A stretch of DNA of 64,000 nucleotides, taken from Enterobacter sp. RHBSTW-00175. GTDB taxonomy: Bacteria; Pseudomonadota; Gammaproteobacteria; Enterobacterales; Enterobacteriaceae. Shown here piece after piece: positions 21,250 to 30,729 of the stretch. Numbering within the stretch: the first letter of the stretch is position 1; the number at the start of each line of letters is the position of its first letter. The stretch covers positions 1,674,001 through 1,738,000 of the forward strand of contig NZ_CP055930.1 of NCBI RefSeq assembly GCF_013927005.1, in the 5' to 3' direction. The position numbers and the translations under genes were made by a program. Below the pieces are notes generated by a model. The model worked only from the letters and a program-made list of their open reading frames with translations. It ran no database searches and was not told the origin of the DNA.

Positions 21250-21747
21250 CTATCCCTGACTTACCAGCCTGAAAGTGAACATCCACCGCCCCTGGTTATC
21301 CTGTTGTAACTCGCCAGCGGCCCCCGGACTCATCCCCTTCACCCTTGTGAGCGCGTCAGCCATCGCGGTGAGCGCCGAAAGCGATGCGGCATAGCCTGTC
21401 AGCGTCAGAGAAGGCGGCTGATAACGTAGCTGCGTTAGCCATGCCTGAGACGGGATCTCCTGTGCCAGTGACAGCAGCACTGGTTGCCACGGCTGATTCG
21501 CGGAAGGTTGCACAGCCGCCTGCGGAATCTGTAAGACCTGTTTCTGCCGCGCTTCAAGCGCGTGCTGCACAGCCGACAGACCTGCTATGTCCTGCTGTAG
21601 CGCGCGGATGCCGATAAAGTGATGCGCCCGCAGCCAGAACGTGACGGTCAACACCATCAGCAACCAGCCCACCAACAGCAAGCCCCAGAGCCGAATGCAT
21701 CGCGTCTGCCGTTGTTGCCTCCAGGGCAGAAGATTCACCCTGCTCAT
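21250..21747 (-). CDS. hofN: HofN, PilN-like inner membrane protein
   Basis: 165 aa. The N-terminus VNLLPWRQQRQ is the PilN signature (INLLPWR), the cytoplasmic tail that docks on PilM. One membrane segment (about 20-40) and a periplasmic domain follow. Its ATG overlaps the hofM stop (4 bp). It is slightly shorter than E. coli HofN (179 aa as I recall). Assembly-platform role is inferred from the family. Confidence 0.86.
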   Translation of the reverse strand: MSRVNLLPWRQQRQTRCIRLWGLLLVGWLLMVLTVTFWLRAHHFIGIRALQQDIAGLSAVQHALEARQKQVLQIPQAAVQPSANQPWQPVLLSLAQEIPSQAWLTQLRYQPPSLTLTGYAASLSALTAMADALTRVKGMSPGAAGELQQDNQGRWMFTFRLVSQG

Positions 21748-22523
21748 ACGGGCATCTCGTTCATGGCCAGCGCCAGCGCCACTGTGAATTCAGCCCCACA
21801 TTCAGGCAGTGGAGGCTGGCAACGTGATACGGCGTCCCACGGGTCACGAGCCTGGGCATCAAACAGGGCAATATCGTCGGGGGAAAGCGCCAGCAATGCG
21901 GCCAGTTCAGTCACATTTGCTGCCTCGTGGCATAAACGGCGTCCCCACTGGTGGCGCATAGCCCACAGCCACTGATGTTCATCGCGCCAGGCAACACACT
22001 GAGCGGGTGCGGCCGAAGGAAGCAGGCTGACCAGCGCCCCGGCATCAGGCGTTACGGTTGCCACTCGCAGGCGCAGGGTTGTCGCCAGTGACAGAAGGGT
22101 TGCGACCTCTTTGTTTTGCGCCGCAGTCACATGGAAAGTGCTGCTGAAGGTATCTTGCGCATAATCAAAGCATAACGAATCAGGCGGCATTTCAAGTTCG
22201 CGCGCCAGCGCAGAGCTCACCCAGGTAGCCTGTTCACTGTCACGCAGTGCAATAGCCGGCCGAGGAAGTGTCTTTTGCAGGGTCCGGGCCGCAGGGAAAG
22301 CAAGATAGATCCGATGATAAAACGGTAGCATTCTCCGCCAGCCACGTAGTGACGCAACCAGTTGTTCTGGCTTAATAATTTTCCCATCGCGAATAATATC
22401 GTCCGCCAGCGGGATGGCCCACCAACGGCGCAAGCTCCAGGCTGATTTCTCCTTCGCCAGCGCAACAATCCGTACCTTATCTTGTTGAATATGAACGCCC
22501 GTATGCCATGTTTTGAAAGCCAT
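21744..22523 (-). CDS. hofM: HofM, PilM-like DNA-uptake protein
   Basis: 259-aa soluble protein, first gene of the leftward hofMNOPQ operon, matching E. coli HofM in position and in N-terminal pattern (HTGVHIQQDKVRIVAL). PilM proteins have an actin-like fold and recruit PilN at the inner membrane. In E. coli this operon belongs to the Sxy/CRP-S competence regulon, but I do not see a convincing CRP-S site in the 120 bp shared with mrcA. The gene is intact, with no frameshift. Confidence 0.86.
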   Translation of the reverse strand: MAFKTWHTGVHIQQDKVRIVALAKEKSAWSLRRWWAIPLADDIIRDGKIIKPEQLVASLRGWRRMLPFYHRIYLAFPAARTLQKTLPRPAIALRDSEQATWVSSALARELEMPPDSLCFDYAQDTFSSTFHVTAAQNKEVATLLSLATTLRLRVATVTPDAGALVSLLPSAAPAQCVAWRDEHQWLWAMRHQWGRRLCHEAANVTELAALLALSPDDIALFDAQARDPWDAVSRCQPPLPECGAEFTVALALAMNEMPV

Positions 22524-22643
22524 ATTTCACGATCTCCTTATCGACCATCAGGTTGACGGCTATATCAATGCATCAGGCTTGCCTTTATACTACCGCGCGA
22601 TTGTTTATAAACTGCCCAAGTGAAACCAAATGGGAAATCTCCG

Positions 22644-25196
22644 GTGAAGTTCGTAAAGTATTTATTGATCCTTGCAGTCTGTTGCATTCTGCTGGGAGCA
22701 GGCTCGATTTATGGTTTGTACAAGTACATTGAGCCGCAGCTACCTGATGTCGCCACGCTTCGCGATGTTCGACTCCAGATCCCTATGCAGGTCTATAGCG
22801 CCGATGGCGAGCTCATGGCGCAATACGGCGAAAAGCGTCGTATCCCGCTGACCTTAAAACAAGTCCCACCCGTTATGGTGAAAGCCTTTATTGCGACCGA
22901 GGACAGCCGTTTTTACGAGCACCACGGTGTCGATCCAGTGGGGATTTTCCGTGCTGCAAGCGTTGCGTTGTTCTCAGGCCATGCGTCTCAGGGGGCAAGT
23001 ACCATTACGCAGCAGCTGGCGCGTAACTTCTTCCTCAGCCCTGAAAAGACGCTGATGCGTAAGATCAAAGAAGTGTTCCTCGCGATCCGCATTGAGCAGC
23101 TGCTGAGCAAAGATGAGATCCTTGAGCTTTACCTTAACAAGATCTATCTGGGCTACCGCGCCTACGGCGTGGGCGCTGCTGCACAGGTGTACTTCGGTAA
23201 ACCGGTTGATCAGCTCACGCTGAGCGAAATGGCCACGATTGCCGGCCTGCCAAAAGCGCCGTCCACGTTCAACCCGCTCTACTCTCTTGATCGTGCCACT
23301 GCGCGACGTAACGTCGTGCTGTCACGTATGCTGAGCGAAGGCTACATCAGCCAGAACGAGTATGATCAGGCGCGTAATGATGTGATCGACGCCAACTACC
23401 ACGCACCGGAAATTGCGTTCTCTGCGCCATATCTCACAGAAATGGTTCGTCAGGATATGGTGAGCCGCTACGGTGAGAACGCTTATGAAGATGGCTATCG
23501 CGTTTACACTACAATCACCCGTAAAGTGCAGCAGGCGGCACAGGACGCAGTGCGCAATAACGTGATGGACTATGACATGCGTCACGGCTATCGCGGCCCG
23601 TCAAACGTGCTGTGGAAAGTGGGCGAAAGCGCATGGGACAGCAAAAAAATCACCCATTCGCTGAAAGCGCTGCCAACGTATGGTCCGTTACTGCCTGCCG
23701 TGGTAACTCAGGCCGATCCGCAGGAAGCCGTAGTAATGCTGGCAGATGGTACGTCGGTCTCCCTGCGCATGGACGGCGTTCGCTGGGCGCGCCCATACCG
23801 CTCTGACACTCTGCAAGGCGCAACGCCACGCAAAGTGACCGATGCCATTCAGACCGGGGAGCAAATCTGGGTTCGCAAGGTTGGCGATGCCTGGTGGCTG
23901 GCGCAGGTTCCAGACGTGAACTCCGCGCTGGTGTCCATCAACCCGCAAAACGGCGCAGTGATGGCGCTGGTCGGCGGATTCGATTTCAACCAGAGCAAAT
24001 TTAACCGCGCCACACAGGCGCTGCGTCAGGTGGGTTCTAACATCAAGCCATTCCTGTATACCGCCGCGATGGATAAAGGGCTGACGCTCGCCAGTATCCT
24101 CAACGACGTGCCAATTTCTCGCTGGGATGCAGGTGCGGGTTCTGACTGGCAGCCGAAGAACTCCCCGGCGGAATATGCAGGCCCGATTCGTCTTCGTCAG
24201 GGTCTGGGGCAGTCGAAAAACGTAGTGATGGTCCGTGCGATGCGTGCGATGGGCGTTGATTATGCAGCGGAATACCTGCAACGCTTTGGCTTCCCTGCGC
24301 AGAACATCGTGCATACCGAATCGCTGGCGTTGGGTTCTGCTTCCTTTACCCCGCTTCAGGTGGCTCGCGGCTATTCTGTCATGGCAAACGGTGGGTTCCT
24401 GGTCGATCCGTATTACATCAGTAAAATCGAGAACGATCAGGGCGGCGTGCTGTTCGAAGCAAGGCCGAAAATTGCTTGCGCCGAGTGCGATATTCCGGTG
24501 ATTTACGGCGACACGCCTAAATCCAATGTGCTTGAGAACAAGGACATGGAAGACGTTGCGATTTCTCAGGAGCAGCAGAATTCCACCGTGCCACAGCCTC
24601 AGCTGGAGCAGGCGAATCAGGCGCTGGTCGCGCAAAGTGGCGCGCAAGAGTACGCCCCGCACGTGATCAACACGCCGCTGTCGTTCCTGATTAAGAGCGC
24701 GCTGAATACCAACATCTTTGGTGAACCAGGCTGGCAGGGTACAGGCTGGCGTGCCGGACGTGATTTGCAACGTCACGACATTGGCGGCAAAACAGGGACC
24801 ACTAACAGCTCGAAAGACGCCTGGTTCTCTGGTTATGGCCCGGGCGTGGTGACATCGGTCTGGATCGGCTTTGACGATCACCGTCGTGATTTGGGTCGTA
24901 CGACGGCATCAGGCGCCATTAAAGATCAAATCTCCGGTTATGAAGGTGGCGCGAAGAGTGCGCAACCGGCATGGGATGCTTACATGAAATCCGTCCTGGA
25001 TGGTGTGCCGGAACAACCGCTAAGCCCGCCTCCTGGCGTGGTGACGGTGAATATCGACCGGGGCACCGGGCAGCTCGCCAATGGCGGTAACAGCCGTGAA
25101 GAGTATTTCATCGAAGGCACACAGCCAACCACGCAGGCGGTGCATGAAGTGGGTACAGAAATGATTGATAACGGCGAAACGCACGAGTTGTTCTGA
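22644..25196 (+). CDS. mrcA: Penicillin-binding protein 1A (bifunctional peptidoglycan glycosyltransferase/transpeptidase)
   Basis: 850-aa class A PBP. Short cytoplasmic N-terminus, membrane segment at about 5-27, glycosyltransferase domain (GT51) with EDSRFYEHHGVD containing catalytic Glu86 and QGASTITQQLARNFF near 123, an OB-like linker, and the transpeptidase domain: SNIKPF (nucleophile Ser, near 465), SKNVVM and GGKTGTTNSSKDAWF near 715. It polymerises glycan strands and cross-links them. The start is GTG at 22644, reading MKFVKYLLIL, which gives the E. coli length; the frame is open eight codons further upstream (GTG at 22620). It diverges from hofM. Confidence 0.97.
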   Translation: MKFVKYLLILAVCCILLGAGSIYGLYKYIEPQLPDVATLRDVRLQIPMQVYSADGELMAQYGEKRRIPLTLKQVPPVMVKAFIATEDSRFYEHHGVDPVGIFRAASVALFSGHASQGASTITQQLARNFFLSPEKTLMRKIKEVFLAIRIEQLLSKDEILELYLNKIYLGYRAYGVGAAAQVYFGKPVDQLTLSEMATIAGLPKAPSTFNPLYSLDRATARRNVVLSRMLSEGYISQNEYDQARNDVIDANYHAPEIAFSAPYLTEMVRQDMVSRYGENAYEDGYRVYTTITRKVQQAAQDAVRNNVMDYDMRHGYRGPSNVLWKVGESAWDSKKITHSLKALPTYGPLLPAVVTQADPQEAVVMLADGTSVSLRMDGVRWARPYRSDTLQGATPRKVTDAIQTGEQIWVRKVGDAWWLAQVPDVNSALVSINPQNGAVMALVGGFDFNQSKFNRATQALRQVGSNIKPFLYTAAMDKGLTLASILNDVPISRWDAGAGSDWQPKNSPAEYAGPIRLRQGLGQSKNVVMVRAMRAMGVDYAAEYLQRFGFPAQNIVHTESLALGSASFTPLQVARGYSVMANGGFLVDPYYISKIENDQGGVLFEARPKIACAECDIPVIYGDTPKSNVLENKDMEDVAISQEQQNSTVPQPQLEQANQALVAQSGAQEYAPHVINTPLSFLIKSALNTNIFGEPGWQGTGWRAGRDLQRHDIGGKTGTTNSSKDAWFSGYGPGVVTSVWIGFDDHRRDLGRTTASGAIKDQISGYEGGAKSAQPAWDAYMKSVLDGVPEQPLSPPPGVVTVNIDRGTGQLANGGNSREEYFIEGTQPTTQAVHEVGTEMIDNGETHELF

Positions 25197-25210
25197 CGCC
25201 AATAAAAAAA

Positions 25211-25242
25211 GCCGGGTGGCGGCTACGCCTTACCCGGCCTAC
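25211..25242. repeat. REP-like palindrome after mrcA
   Basis: GCCGGGTGGCGG-CTA-CGCC... ending in TTACCCGGCCTAC, preceded by seven A bases. It lies between the convergent genes mrcA and nudE. Confidence 0.7.
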
Positions 25243-25252
25243 ATTTCCTTGC

Positions 25253-25282
25253 AAAACGGCAACCTGATGGTGGCCGTTTTTA
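25253..25282. terminator. Terminator between mrcA and nudE
   Basis: AAAACGGC pairs with GCCGTTTT, followed by TTAC; 8-bp stem with A/T tracts on both sides, so it can act on both convergent genes. It is located 56 bp after mrcA and 9 bp before the nudE stop. Confidence 0.65.
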
Positions 25283-25291
25283 CTTGTTGCA

Positions 25292-25852
25292 CTACAACCG
25301 CCCCTGCCCTTTCAGCCACTCACGCACCAGGAACAGCGCGCTCACGTTACGGGCCTCGTTAAAATCTGAGTCTTCCAGTAAATCCAGAAGATGCGCCAGC
25401 GGCCAACGCACCTGCGGCAGCGGCTCGGGTTCGTCCCCTTCCAGCGACTCCGGGTACAGTTCTTCTGCCACCACGATATTCATTTTGCTGGAGAAATAGG
25501 AGGGTGCCATGCTGAGCTTTTTCAGGAACGACAGTTCCTTCGCGCCAAAACCGACCTCTTCTTTCAGCTCGCGGTTTGCCGCTTCAAACACGGTTTCACC
25601 CGGGTCAATCAGCCCTTTAGAGAATCCAAGTTCGTAAGATTCTGTCCCCACTGCATATTCACGGATTAAAATCAGATGATCGTCGATGATGGGGATAATC
25701 ATCACCGCTTCGCGCGCAGAGGGGCGCATACGTTCATAAACGCGACGCACACCGTTGCTGAACTCCAGGTCCACACTTTCGACATTAAACAGGCGCGATT
25801 TGGCGACAGTTTCAACATTCAGAATGGTGGGTTTTTGTAATGGTTTGCTCAT
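25292..25852 (-). CDS. nudE: ADP compounds hydrolase NudE
   Basis: 186-aa Nudix hydrolase acting on ADP-ribose, Ap3A and NADH-type substrates in E. coli. The Nudix box runs from GLIDPGETVFEAANRELK through EEVGFG (about residues 95-118) with the expected GX5EX7REUXEEXGU pattern. The length equals E. coli NudE. It converges on mrcA and diverges from igaA, as in E. coli. Confidence 0.96.
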   Translation of the reverse strand: MSKPLQKPTILNVETVAKSRLFNVESVDLEFSNGVRRVYERMRPSAREAVMIIPIIDDHLILIREYAVGTESYELGFSKGLIDPGETVFEAANRELKEEVGFGAKELSFLKKLSMAPSYFSSKMNIVVAEELYPESLEGDEPEPLPQVRWPLAHLLDLLEDSDFNEARNVSALFLVREWLKGQGRL

Positions 25853-26177
25853 CTTGATGGGTCTTTGCTGTGAGAACTGGGTTTATTGTGCGATACGCCG
25901 CACGGTTTCGGCAATGTCAATCGTTCTTTATTTACATTTGTGCAACCTAATGAGAATCAATCCTTATTTCAAAACAAAAGTCAAGAGGTTGAAATAATTC
26001 CAGGAATTTGCTGATATCGCCCCATGGCAGGCTTTGCTATCATCATCGATCACTGGGATGCGCTTCAAAATGCTCAAGTTCGACTCCATACTTGCCGATA
26101 GCCAGCCACAGACTCTCATTCATTGTTAAAGGTGCTACTGACTACACCTGTAAGAAGATAAGTAAGATGGGGAAAGC
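25853..26177. other. Intergenic region nudE-igaA (325 bp)
   Basis: Holds the divergent upstream regions of nudE and igaA. AT-rich in its nudE-proximal half. A GATGGGGAAAG stretch just before the igaA ATG may be its ribosome-binding site. I see no confident operator, repeat or small gene. A sequence near 25950 (TAATGAGAATCAATCC) loosely resembles a Fur half-site but not a full box. Confidence 0.5.
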
Positions 26178-28316
26178 ATGAGCACCATTTTGATTTTTAT
26201 CGCTGCTATGCTGGCCGGCGCTTTGATTGCAGGGTGGGTATACAGGCGTCGCATACAGCGCCGATATCGGCTGCCATTTTTAACTGCATTTGCCGGTGCG
26301 AATACGCGTAAGCTCTCGCCGGAAGAACGCAGCGCTGCTGAAAGCTATCTTGAAACGCTTAACCGCTCGCAGCTGACACCTGGGCCGACGGGTGCCAGTG
26401 CAGCGCCTGTATCGCTCAAACTTAACGGACAGAGTGATACCGTTATCTGCGTAACGCGTTCGATTACCCGCTACGGTATTACCACCGACGATCCCAACAA
26501 ATGGCGTTACTATCTCGACTCCGTTGAAGTTCATCTGCCCCCTTTCTGGGAGCAATATATCAATGATGAAAACAGCGTTGAGCTTATCCATACCGACGCC
26601 TTACCGCTGGTCATCGCCCTTAACGGCCACACCCTGAGCGAATACGTTCAGGAAGTGCCTCGCTTTGCGCTGGAACGCGCCAGTTCAACCCAGGCCTCCA
26701 TTCGCGGTGAAGAGACAGAACAAATTGAGCTGCTCAATATTCGTCAGGAGACGCATGAAGAATTTGCCCTGAACCGCCCGGATGGCATTCGGGAAGCAGT
26801 GCTCATCGTTACCTCTTTTCTGCTGTTCTTCATCTGCCTGCTTACGCCAGATGTGTTTGCGCCCTGGCTGGCTGGCAGCGCGGTACTGCTGCTGGCTGCG
26901 GGTCTGTGGGGGCTGTTTGCGCCTCCGGCCAAAACTACCTTACGAGAAATTCACTGCCTGCGCGGCACGCCAAAACGCTGGGGGTTGTTCGGTGAGAACG
27001 ACCAGGAACACCTCAACAACATCTCGCTTGGCATTATCGACCTTATCTATCCGCGCCACTGGCAGCCGTGGATTGCCCAGGATTTAGGGCATAAAACCGA
27101 CATCGATATCTATCTCGATCGCCATGTCGTGCGTCAGGGTCGGTATTTGTCCCTGCATGACGAGGTGAAGAACTTCCCGCTCCAGCACTGGTTGCGGAGT
27201 ACCGTTATCGCGGGTGGAGCCGCGGCGGTGCTTATGATGCTGATTTTCTTCGTGCCACTCGATATGCCCATCAAATTTACCCTGTCGTGGATTAAAGGGG
27301 CGCAAACCGTGGAGGCCACCAGCGTAAATCAGCTGGAAGAAGCCGGTGTGCGGGTGGGCGATACACTGCGACTGAAAGGAACCGGGATGTGTAATATTCA
27401 TACCCCGGGCACCTGGAATACACGGCAAAACTCTCCGTTTACCCCGTTTGATTGCTCGCAAATCATCTGGAACGATGCCGCTCCGCTGCCTCTGCCGGAA
27501 TCCGATGTGGTGGGCAAAGCGACGGCGCTCACCCAGACGGTAAGCCGTCAGTTGCATCCTAAAGCGGACGATGATTCACGCGTCAGCCCTGCGCTGCGCT
27601 CCGCCATTCAGAAATCCGGCATGGTATTGCTGGATGACTTTGGCGAAATCGTGATGAAAACACAGGATTTATGTTCCGCACCCGATGAGTGCGTACGCCT
27701 TAAGAATGCCCTCGTGAACCTCGGCAACAGTAAAGACTGGGAATCGCTGGTTAAACGTGCCGAAGCAGGTCGGCTGGACGGTGTTAACGTTCTGCTACGC
27801 CCGGTTAGCGCTGAATCGCTGGATAACCTGGTGGCAACCTCTACCGCGCCGTTCGTCATTCGTGAAACGTCCCGAGCCGCGCAGTCACTGAATAGCCCGG
27901 CCCCTGGGGGCTTCCTGATTGTCAGCGATGAAGGTAGCGACCTGGTCGATCAGCCGTACCCACAAATCACACTCTATGATTATCCAGCCCAGGAACAATG
28001 GGGTGAATTTCAACGTCTGGCACAGATGCTGATGCAGACGCCGTTCAGCGCCGAGGGGATTGTGACGGGTATCTTTACCGATGCCAACGGCACGCGCCAT
28101 ATAGACCTGCACCGGATGCCGGACAGCGCCGGTCTGTGGCGTTATATTGGAACATCCCTGCTGATGATAGCGATGCTGGTGTCTATTTTCTGGAACGGTT
28201 TTATGGCCGTACGTCGCTATCAGCGTTCGCGCACGCGTCTGGCTGAAATTCAGCAATACTACGAAAATTGCCTCAATCCCAAACTCATCCCTGCCCCTGA
28301 GAGCCTGATCGGATAA
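26178..28316 (+). CDS. igaA: IgaA, inner membrane regulator of the Rcs phosphorelay
   Basis: 712-aa inner membrane protein (also YrfF/MucM) that restrains the RcsCDB envelope-stress pathway; it is essential in Salmonella and E. coli unless Rcs is inactivated. Hydrophobic segments near residues 3-20, 205-250 (two), 340-360 and 655-675 give the known five-segment topology, with cytoplasmic domains between and a large periplasmic region near 360-650. Two periplasmic Cys pairs are visible (MCNIHTPG...DCSQ and DLCSAPDECV). The length equals the family norm. It heads an igaA-yrfG-hslR-hslO run. Confidence 0.96.
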   Translation: MSTILIFIAAMLAGALIAGWVYRRRIQRRYRLPFLTAFAGANTRKLSPEERSAAESYLETLNRSQLTPGPTGASAAPVSLKLNGQSDTVICVTRSITRYGITTDDPNKWRYYLDSVEVHLPPFWEQYINDENSVELIHTDALPLVIALNGHTLSEYVQEVPRFALERASSTQASIRGEETEQIELLNIRQETHEEFALNRPDGIREAVLIVTSFLLFFICLLTPDVFAPWLAGSAVLLLAAGLWGLFAPPAKTTLREIHCLRGTPKRWGLFGENDQEHLNNISLGIIDLIYPRHWQPWIAQDLGHKTDIDIYLDRHVVRQGRYLSLHDEVKNFPLQHWLRSTVIAGGAAAVLMMLIFFVPLDMPIKFTLSWIKGAQTVEATSVNQLEEAGVRVGDTLRLKGTGMCNIHTPGTWNTRQNSPFTPFDCSQIIWNDAAPLPLPESDVVGKATALTQTVSRQLHPKADDDSRVSPALRSAIQKSGMVLLDDFGEIVMKTQDLCSAPDECVRLKNALVNLGNSKDWESLVKRAEAGRLDGVNVLLRPVSAESLDNLVATSTAPFVIRETSRAAQSLNSPAPGGFLIVSDEGSDLVDQPYPQITLYDYPAQEQWGEFQRLAQMLMQTPFSAEGIVTGIFTDANGTRHIDLHRMPDSAGLWRYIGTSLLMIAMLVSIFWNGFMAVRRYQRSRTRLAEIQQYYENCLNPKLIPAPESLIG

Positions 28317-28381
28317 CGTCACTGCGCGACAAGTTGTGCTACCCTGTCGCGCACGTAACTTCTGGCTGGAGAGTTCCCCTT

Positions 28382-29059
28382 ATGCATCTTGATATCGCCT
28401 GGCAGGACGTTGATACCGTCCTGCTGGATATGGACGGCACACTGCTCGATCTCGCCTTTGATAATTATTTCTGGCAAAAACTGGTGCCGGAAACTTATGG
28501 ACAGCAGCAGGGCATCTCTCCGACGGAAGCACAGGAGTTCATTCGTTCGCAATATAGCGCCGTGCAGCATACGCTAAACTGGTACTGTCTGGACTACTGG
28601 AGCGAGCGCCTCGGTTTGGATATCTGTGCCATGACCACCGCCCAGGGCCCGCGTGCCGTGCTGCGTGAGGACACAGTACCCTTCCTGGATGCGCTAAAAG
28701 CAAGCGGCAAGCGCCGTATTTTGCTAACCAATGCGCACCCACATAATCTGGCCGTGAAGCTGGAGCATACTGGTCTTGCTTCACACCTTGATTTATTACT
28801 TTCCACCCACACATTTGGTTATCCGAAAGAGGATCAGCGGTTGTGGCACGCGGTTGCAGAAGAGACGGGTTTGCAGCCTGAAAGAACCCTGTTCATAGAT
28901 GACAGTGAACCGATTCTGGATTCTGCTGCTACCTTCGGCATTCGCTATTGCCTGGGCGTGACCAATCCTGATTCTGGCCTGGCTGAAAAAAGCTATCTGC
29001 GACATCCGGGGCTGAGCGACTATCGCCGGATGATCCCCTCACTGACCGTGAAGGAGTAG
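28382..29059 (+). CDS. yrfG: HAD-family hydrolase YrfG (GMP/IMP nucleotidase)
   Basis: 225-aa HAD phosphatase matching E. coli YrfG, reported as a purine 5'-nucleotidase. The nucleophile motif is LLDMDGTLLDLAFDNYFW near residue 14, motif II in RILLTNAHPHNLAVK near 115, and motif III/IV in GYPKEDQRLWHAV ... TLFIDDSEPILDSA near 150-180. The start at 28382 (MHLDIAWQD) is chosen over an upstream ATG because of family length and the GGAGAG sequence before it. The stop is 2 bp before hslR. Confidence 0.93.
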   Translation: MHLDIAWQDVDTVLLDMDGTLLDLAFDNYFWQKLVPETYGQQQGISPTEAQEFIRSQYSAVQHTLNWYCLDYWSERLGLDICAMTTAQGPRAVLREDTVPFLDALKASGKRRILLTNAHPHNLAVKLEHTGLASHLDLLLSTHTFGYPKEDQRLWHAVAEETGLQPERTLFIDDSEPILDSAATFGIRYCLGVTNPDSGLAEKSYLRHPGLSDYRRMIPSLTVKE

Positions 29060-29061
29060 CC

Positions 29062-29463
29062 ATGAAAGAAAAACCCTCTGAAGGGGTGAGACTGGATAAA
29101 TGGCTGTGGGCAGCCCGTTTTTATAAAACCCGCGCACTTGCCCGAGAGATGATTGACGGCGGCAAGGTGCATTACAACGGCCAGCGCGGTAAACCGAGCA
29201 AGCTGGTTGAGCTGAATGCCACCTTAACGCTGCGTCAGGGCAACGATGAACGAACGGTAGTGATCAAAGCCATTACCGAACAGCGCAGACCCGCAACCGA
29301 AGCTGTTTTGCTCTACGAAGAAACGGCGGAGAGTATCGAGAAACGCGAAAAGACGGCGCTGGCTCGCAAAATGAATGCACTGACCATGCCGCACCCGGAT
29401 CGGCGTCCGGATAAAAAAGAGCGCCGTGAACTGATGAAATTTAAACACGGTGAGAGCGAGTAA
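29062..29463 (+). CDS. hslR: Heat shock protein 15 (Hsp15), ribosome-recycling factor
   Basis: 133-aa basic protein. The N-terminal S4 RNA-binding domain (about 9-70, [19 protein letters not shown]) is followed by a Lys/Arg-rich tail. Hsp15 binds 50S subunits carrying a stalled peptidyl-tRNA and returns them to translation. The length equals E. coli HslR. It sits between yrfG (2-bp gap) and hslO (25-bp gap), and the hslRO pair is heat-induced in E. coli. Confidence 0.96.
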   Translation: MKEKPSEGVRLDKWLWAARFYKTRALAREMIDGGKVHYNGQRGKPSKLVELNATLTLRQGNDERTVVIKAITEQRRPATEAVLLYEETAESIEKREKTALARKMNALTMPHPDRRPDKKERRELMKFKHGESE

Positions 29464-29488
29464 CCCCTCACCTGCACGAGAGACTATT

Positions 29489-30367
29489 ATGGCCCAACAC
29501 GACCAATTACACCGCTATCTGTTTGAACAATTTGCCGTTCGCGGCGAGCTGGTGACCGTATCCGAAACCTGGAAACAGATTCTGGAAAACCACAACTACC
29601 CGCTGCCAGTAAAAACCCTGCTGGGCGAACTGCTGGTTGCCACCAGCCTGCTAACCGCGACGCTGAAATTTGCCGGCGATATCACCGTGCAGTTACAGGG
29701 CGATGGCCCAATGACGCTGGCGGTGATTAACGGGAATAACCAGCAGCAAATGCGCGGTGTTGCGCGCGTTCAGGGCGACGTACCGGAAGGCGCTGACCTG
29801 AAAACGCTGGTCGGCAATGGCTATCTGGTTATCACTATTTCTCCAGAAGAAGGTGAACGTTATCAAGGTGTTGTTGGTCTGGAAGGCCACACACTGGCGG
29901 CATGTCTGGAAGATTACTTCATGCGCTCCGAACAGTTGCCAACCCGTCTGTTCATTCGCACCGGTGAAGTAGACGGTCAGCCTGTGGCGGGCGGGATGCT
30001 GTTGCAGGTTCTGCCAGCGCAGGATGCACAGACCAACGACTTCGAACATCTGGCAACACTGACTGAAACCATTAAGGCAGATGAGCTGTTCAACCTGTCT
30101 GCAACCGATGTGCTGTGGCGCCTGTATCACGAAGAAGAAGTGACGGTTTACGATCCGCAGTCCGTTGAGTTCAAGTGTACCTGTTCCCGCGAGCGTTGCG
30201 CGGACGCGCTGAAAACCCTGCCGGATGAAGAGATCGACAGCATCATGGCGGAAGACGGTGAAATTGATATGCATTGTGACTACTGCAGTACGCACTACGT
30301 GTTCAATTCAATGGATATTGCCGAGATCCGCAACAACGCCTCCCCGGCGGATCCGCAGGTTCACTGA
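29489..30367 (+). CDS. hslO: Hsp33, redox-regulated chaperone
   Basis: 292-aa cytoplasmic holdase activated by oxidation. The C-terminal zinc-binding redox switch is intact: Cys230 and Cys232 (KCTCSRERC) and Cys263 and Cys266 (HCDYC). The start at 29489 ([15 protein letters not shown]) gives the E. coli length; the open frame begins 13 codons earlier inside hslR. In E. coli yhgE lies between hslO and pckA; it is absent here. Confidence 0.97.
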   Translation: MAQHDQLHRYLFEQFAVRGELVTVSETWKQILENHNYPLPVKTLLGELLVATSLLTATLKFAGDITVQLQGDGPMTLAVINGNNQQQMRGVARVQGDVPEGADLKTLVGNGYLVITISPEEGERYQGVVGLEGHTLAACLEDYFMRSEQLPTRLFIRTGEVDGQPVAGGMLLQVLPAQDAQTNDFEHLATLTETIKADELFNLSATDVLWRLYHEEEVTVYDPQSVEFKCTCSRERCADALKTLPDEEIDSIMAEDGEIDMHCDYCSTHYVFNSMDIAEIRNNASPADPQVH

Positions 30368-30377
30368 TCCTCTCTTT

Positions 30378-30427
30378 CCCCCTCACCCTGACCCTCTCCC
30401 CTTTGGGGAGAGGGCTGGGGTGAGGGG
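30378..30427. repeat. Palindromic intergenic element, copy 2 (full-length inverted repeat)
   Basis: The most complete copy. CCCCTCACCCTGACCCTCTC on the left pairs with GAGAGGGCTGGGGTGAGGGG on the right around a CCTTTGG centre, giving a stem of over 20 bp with few mismatches. It begins 11 bp after the hslO stop. Confidence 0.8.
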
Positions 30428-30492
30428 CAAAAATCCCCCCATAAGCTGAATCGTTTTCAGAATGTAACCCTTACGTAATTTTTCTACATGTA

Positions 30493-30508
30493 TGCGATTA
30501 CATTCACA
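30493..30508 (+). promoter_or_regulatory. Possible CRP site upstream of pckA
   Basis: TGCGATTACATTCACA matches TGTGA-N6-TCACA at 9 of 10 positions, 222 bp before the pckA start, within a 300-bp gene-free stretch that should hold the pckA promoter. Catabolite control of pck is known in E. coli. The rest of the stretch (30509-30729) shows no other clear signal apart from AAGGAG just before the pckA ATG. Confidence 0.4.
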
Positions 30509-30729
30509 TTCCTTCCGTTAAAATCACCACCGCTTAACCTTTTCAGAACATTTTCCCCAACAAAAAACCGATTCCTGCGATAATCCGCCTGCCCTGTGAC
30601 TGGAGTCGCAGCGTTTTCCGTTAGCAAGGGTTTTGTCCAGATACGTAAATCTATGAGCCCCGTCGCGGTTAACAAACACAGAAAAACCCTACAATTTTAG
30701 GCAGTACATATTGGCTAAGGAGCAGTGAT

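Noticed and set aside
22524..22643. CRP-S (Sxy-dependent) site for hofM
   Set aside because: No TGCGA-N6-TCGCA type palindrome found in the interval; only a loose CGCGATTGTTTATAAA.
23688..24881. 397-codon open frame antisense to mrcA
   Set aside because: Shadow frame inside an essential, well-matched gene; no family resemblance.
25940..25975. Possible Fur box upstream of nudE/igaA
   Set aside because: Only one half resembles the consensus; the other half does not match in any alignment I tried.
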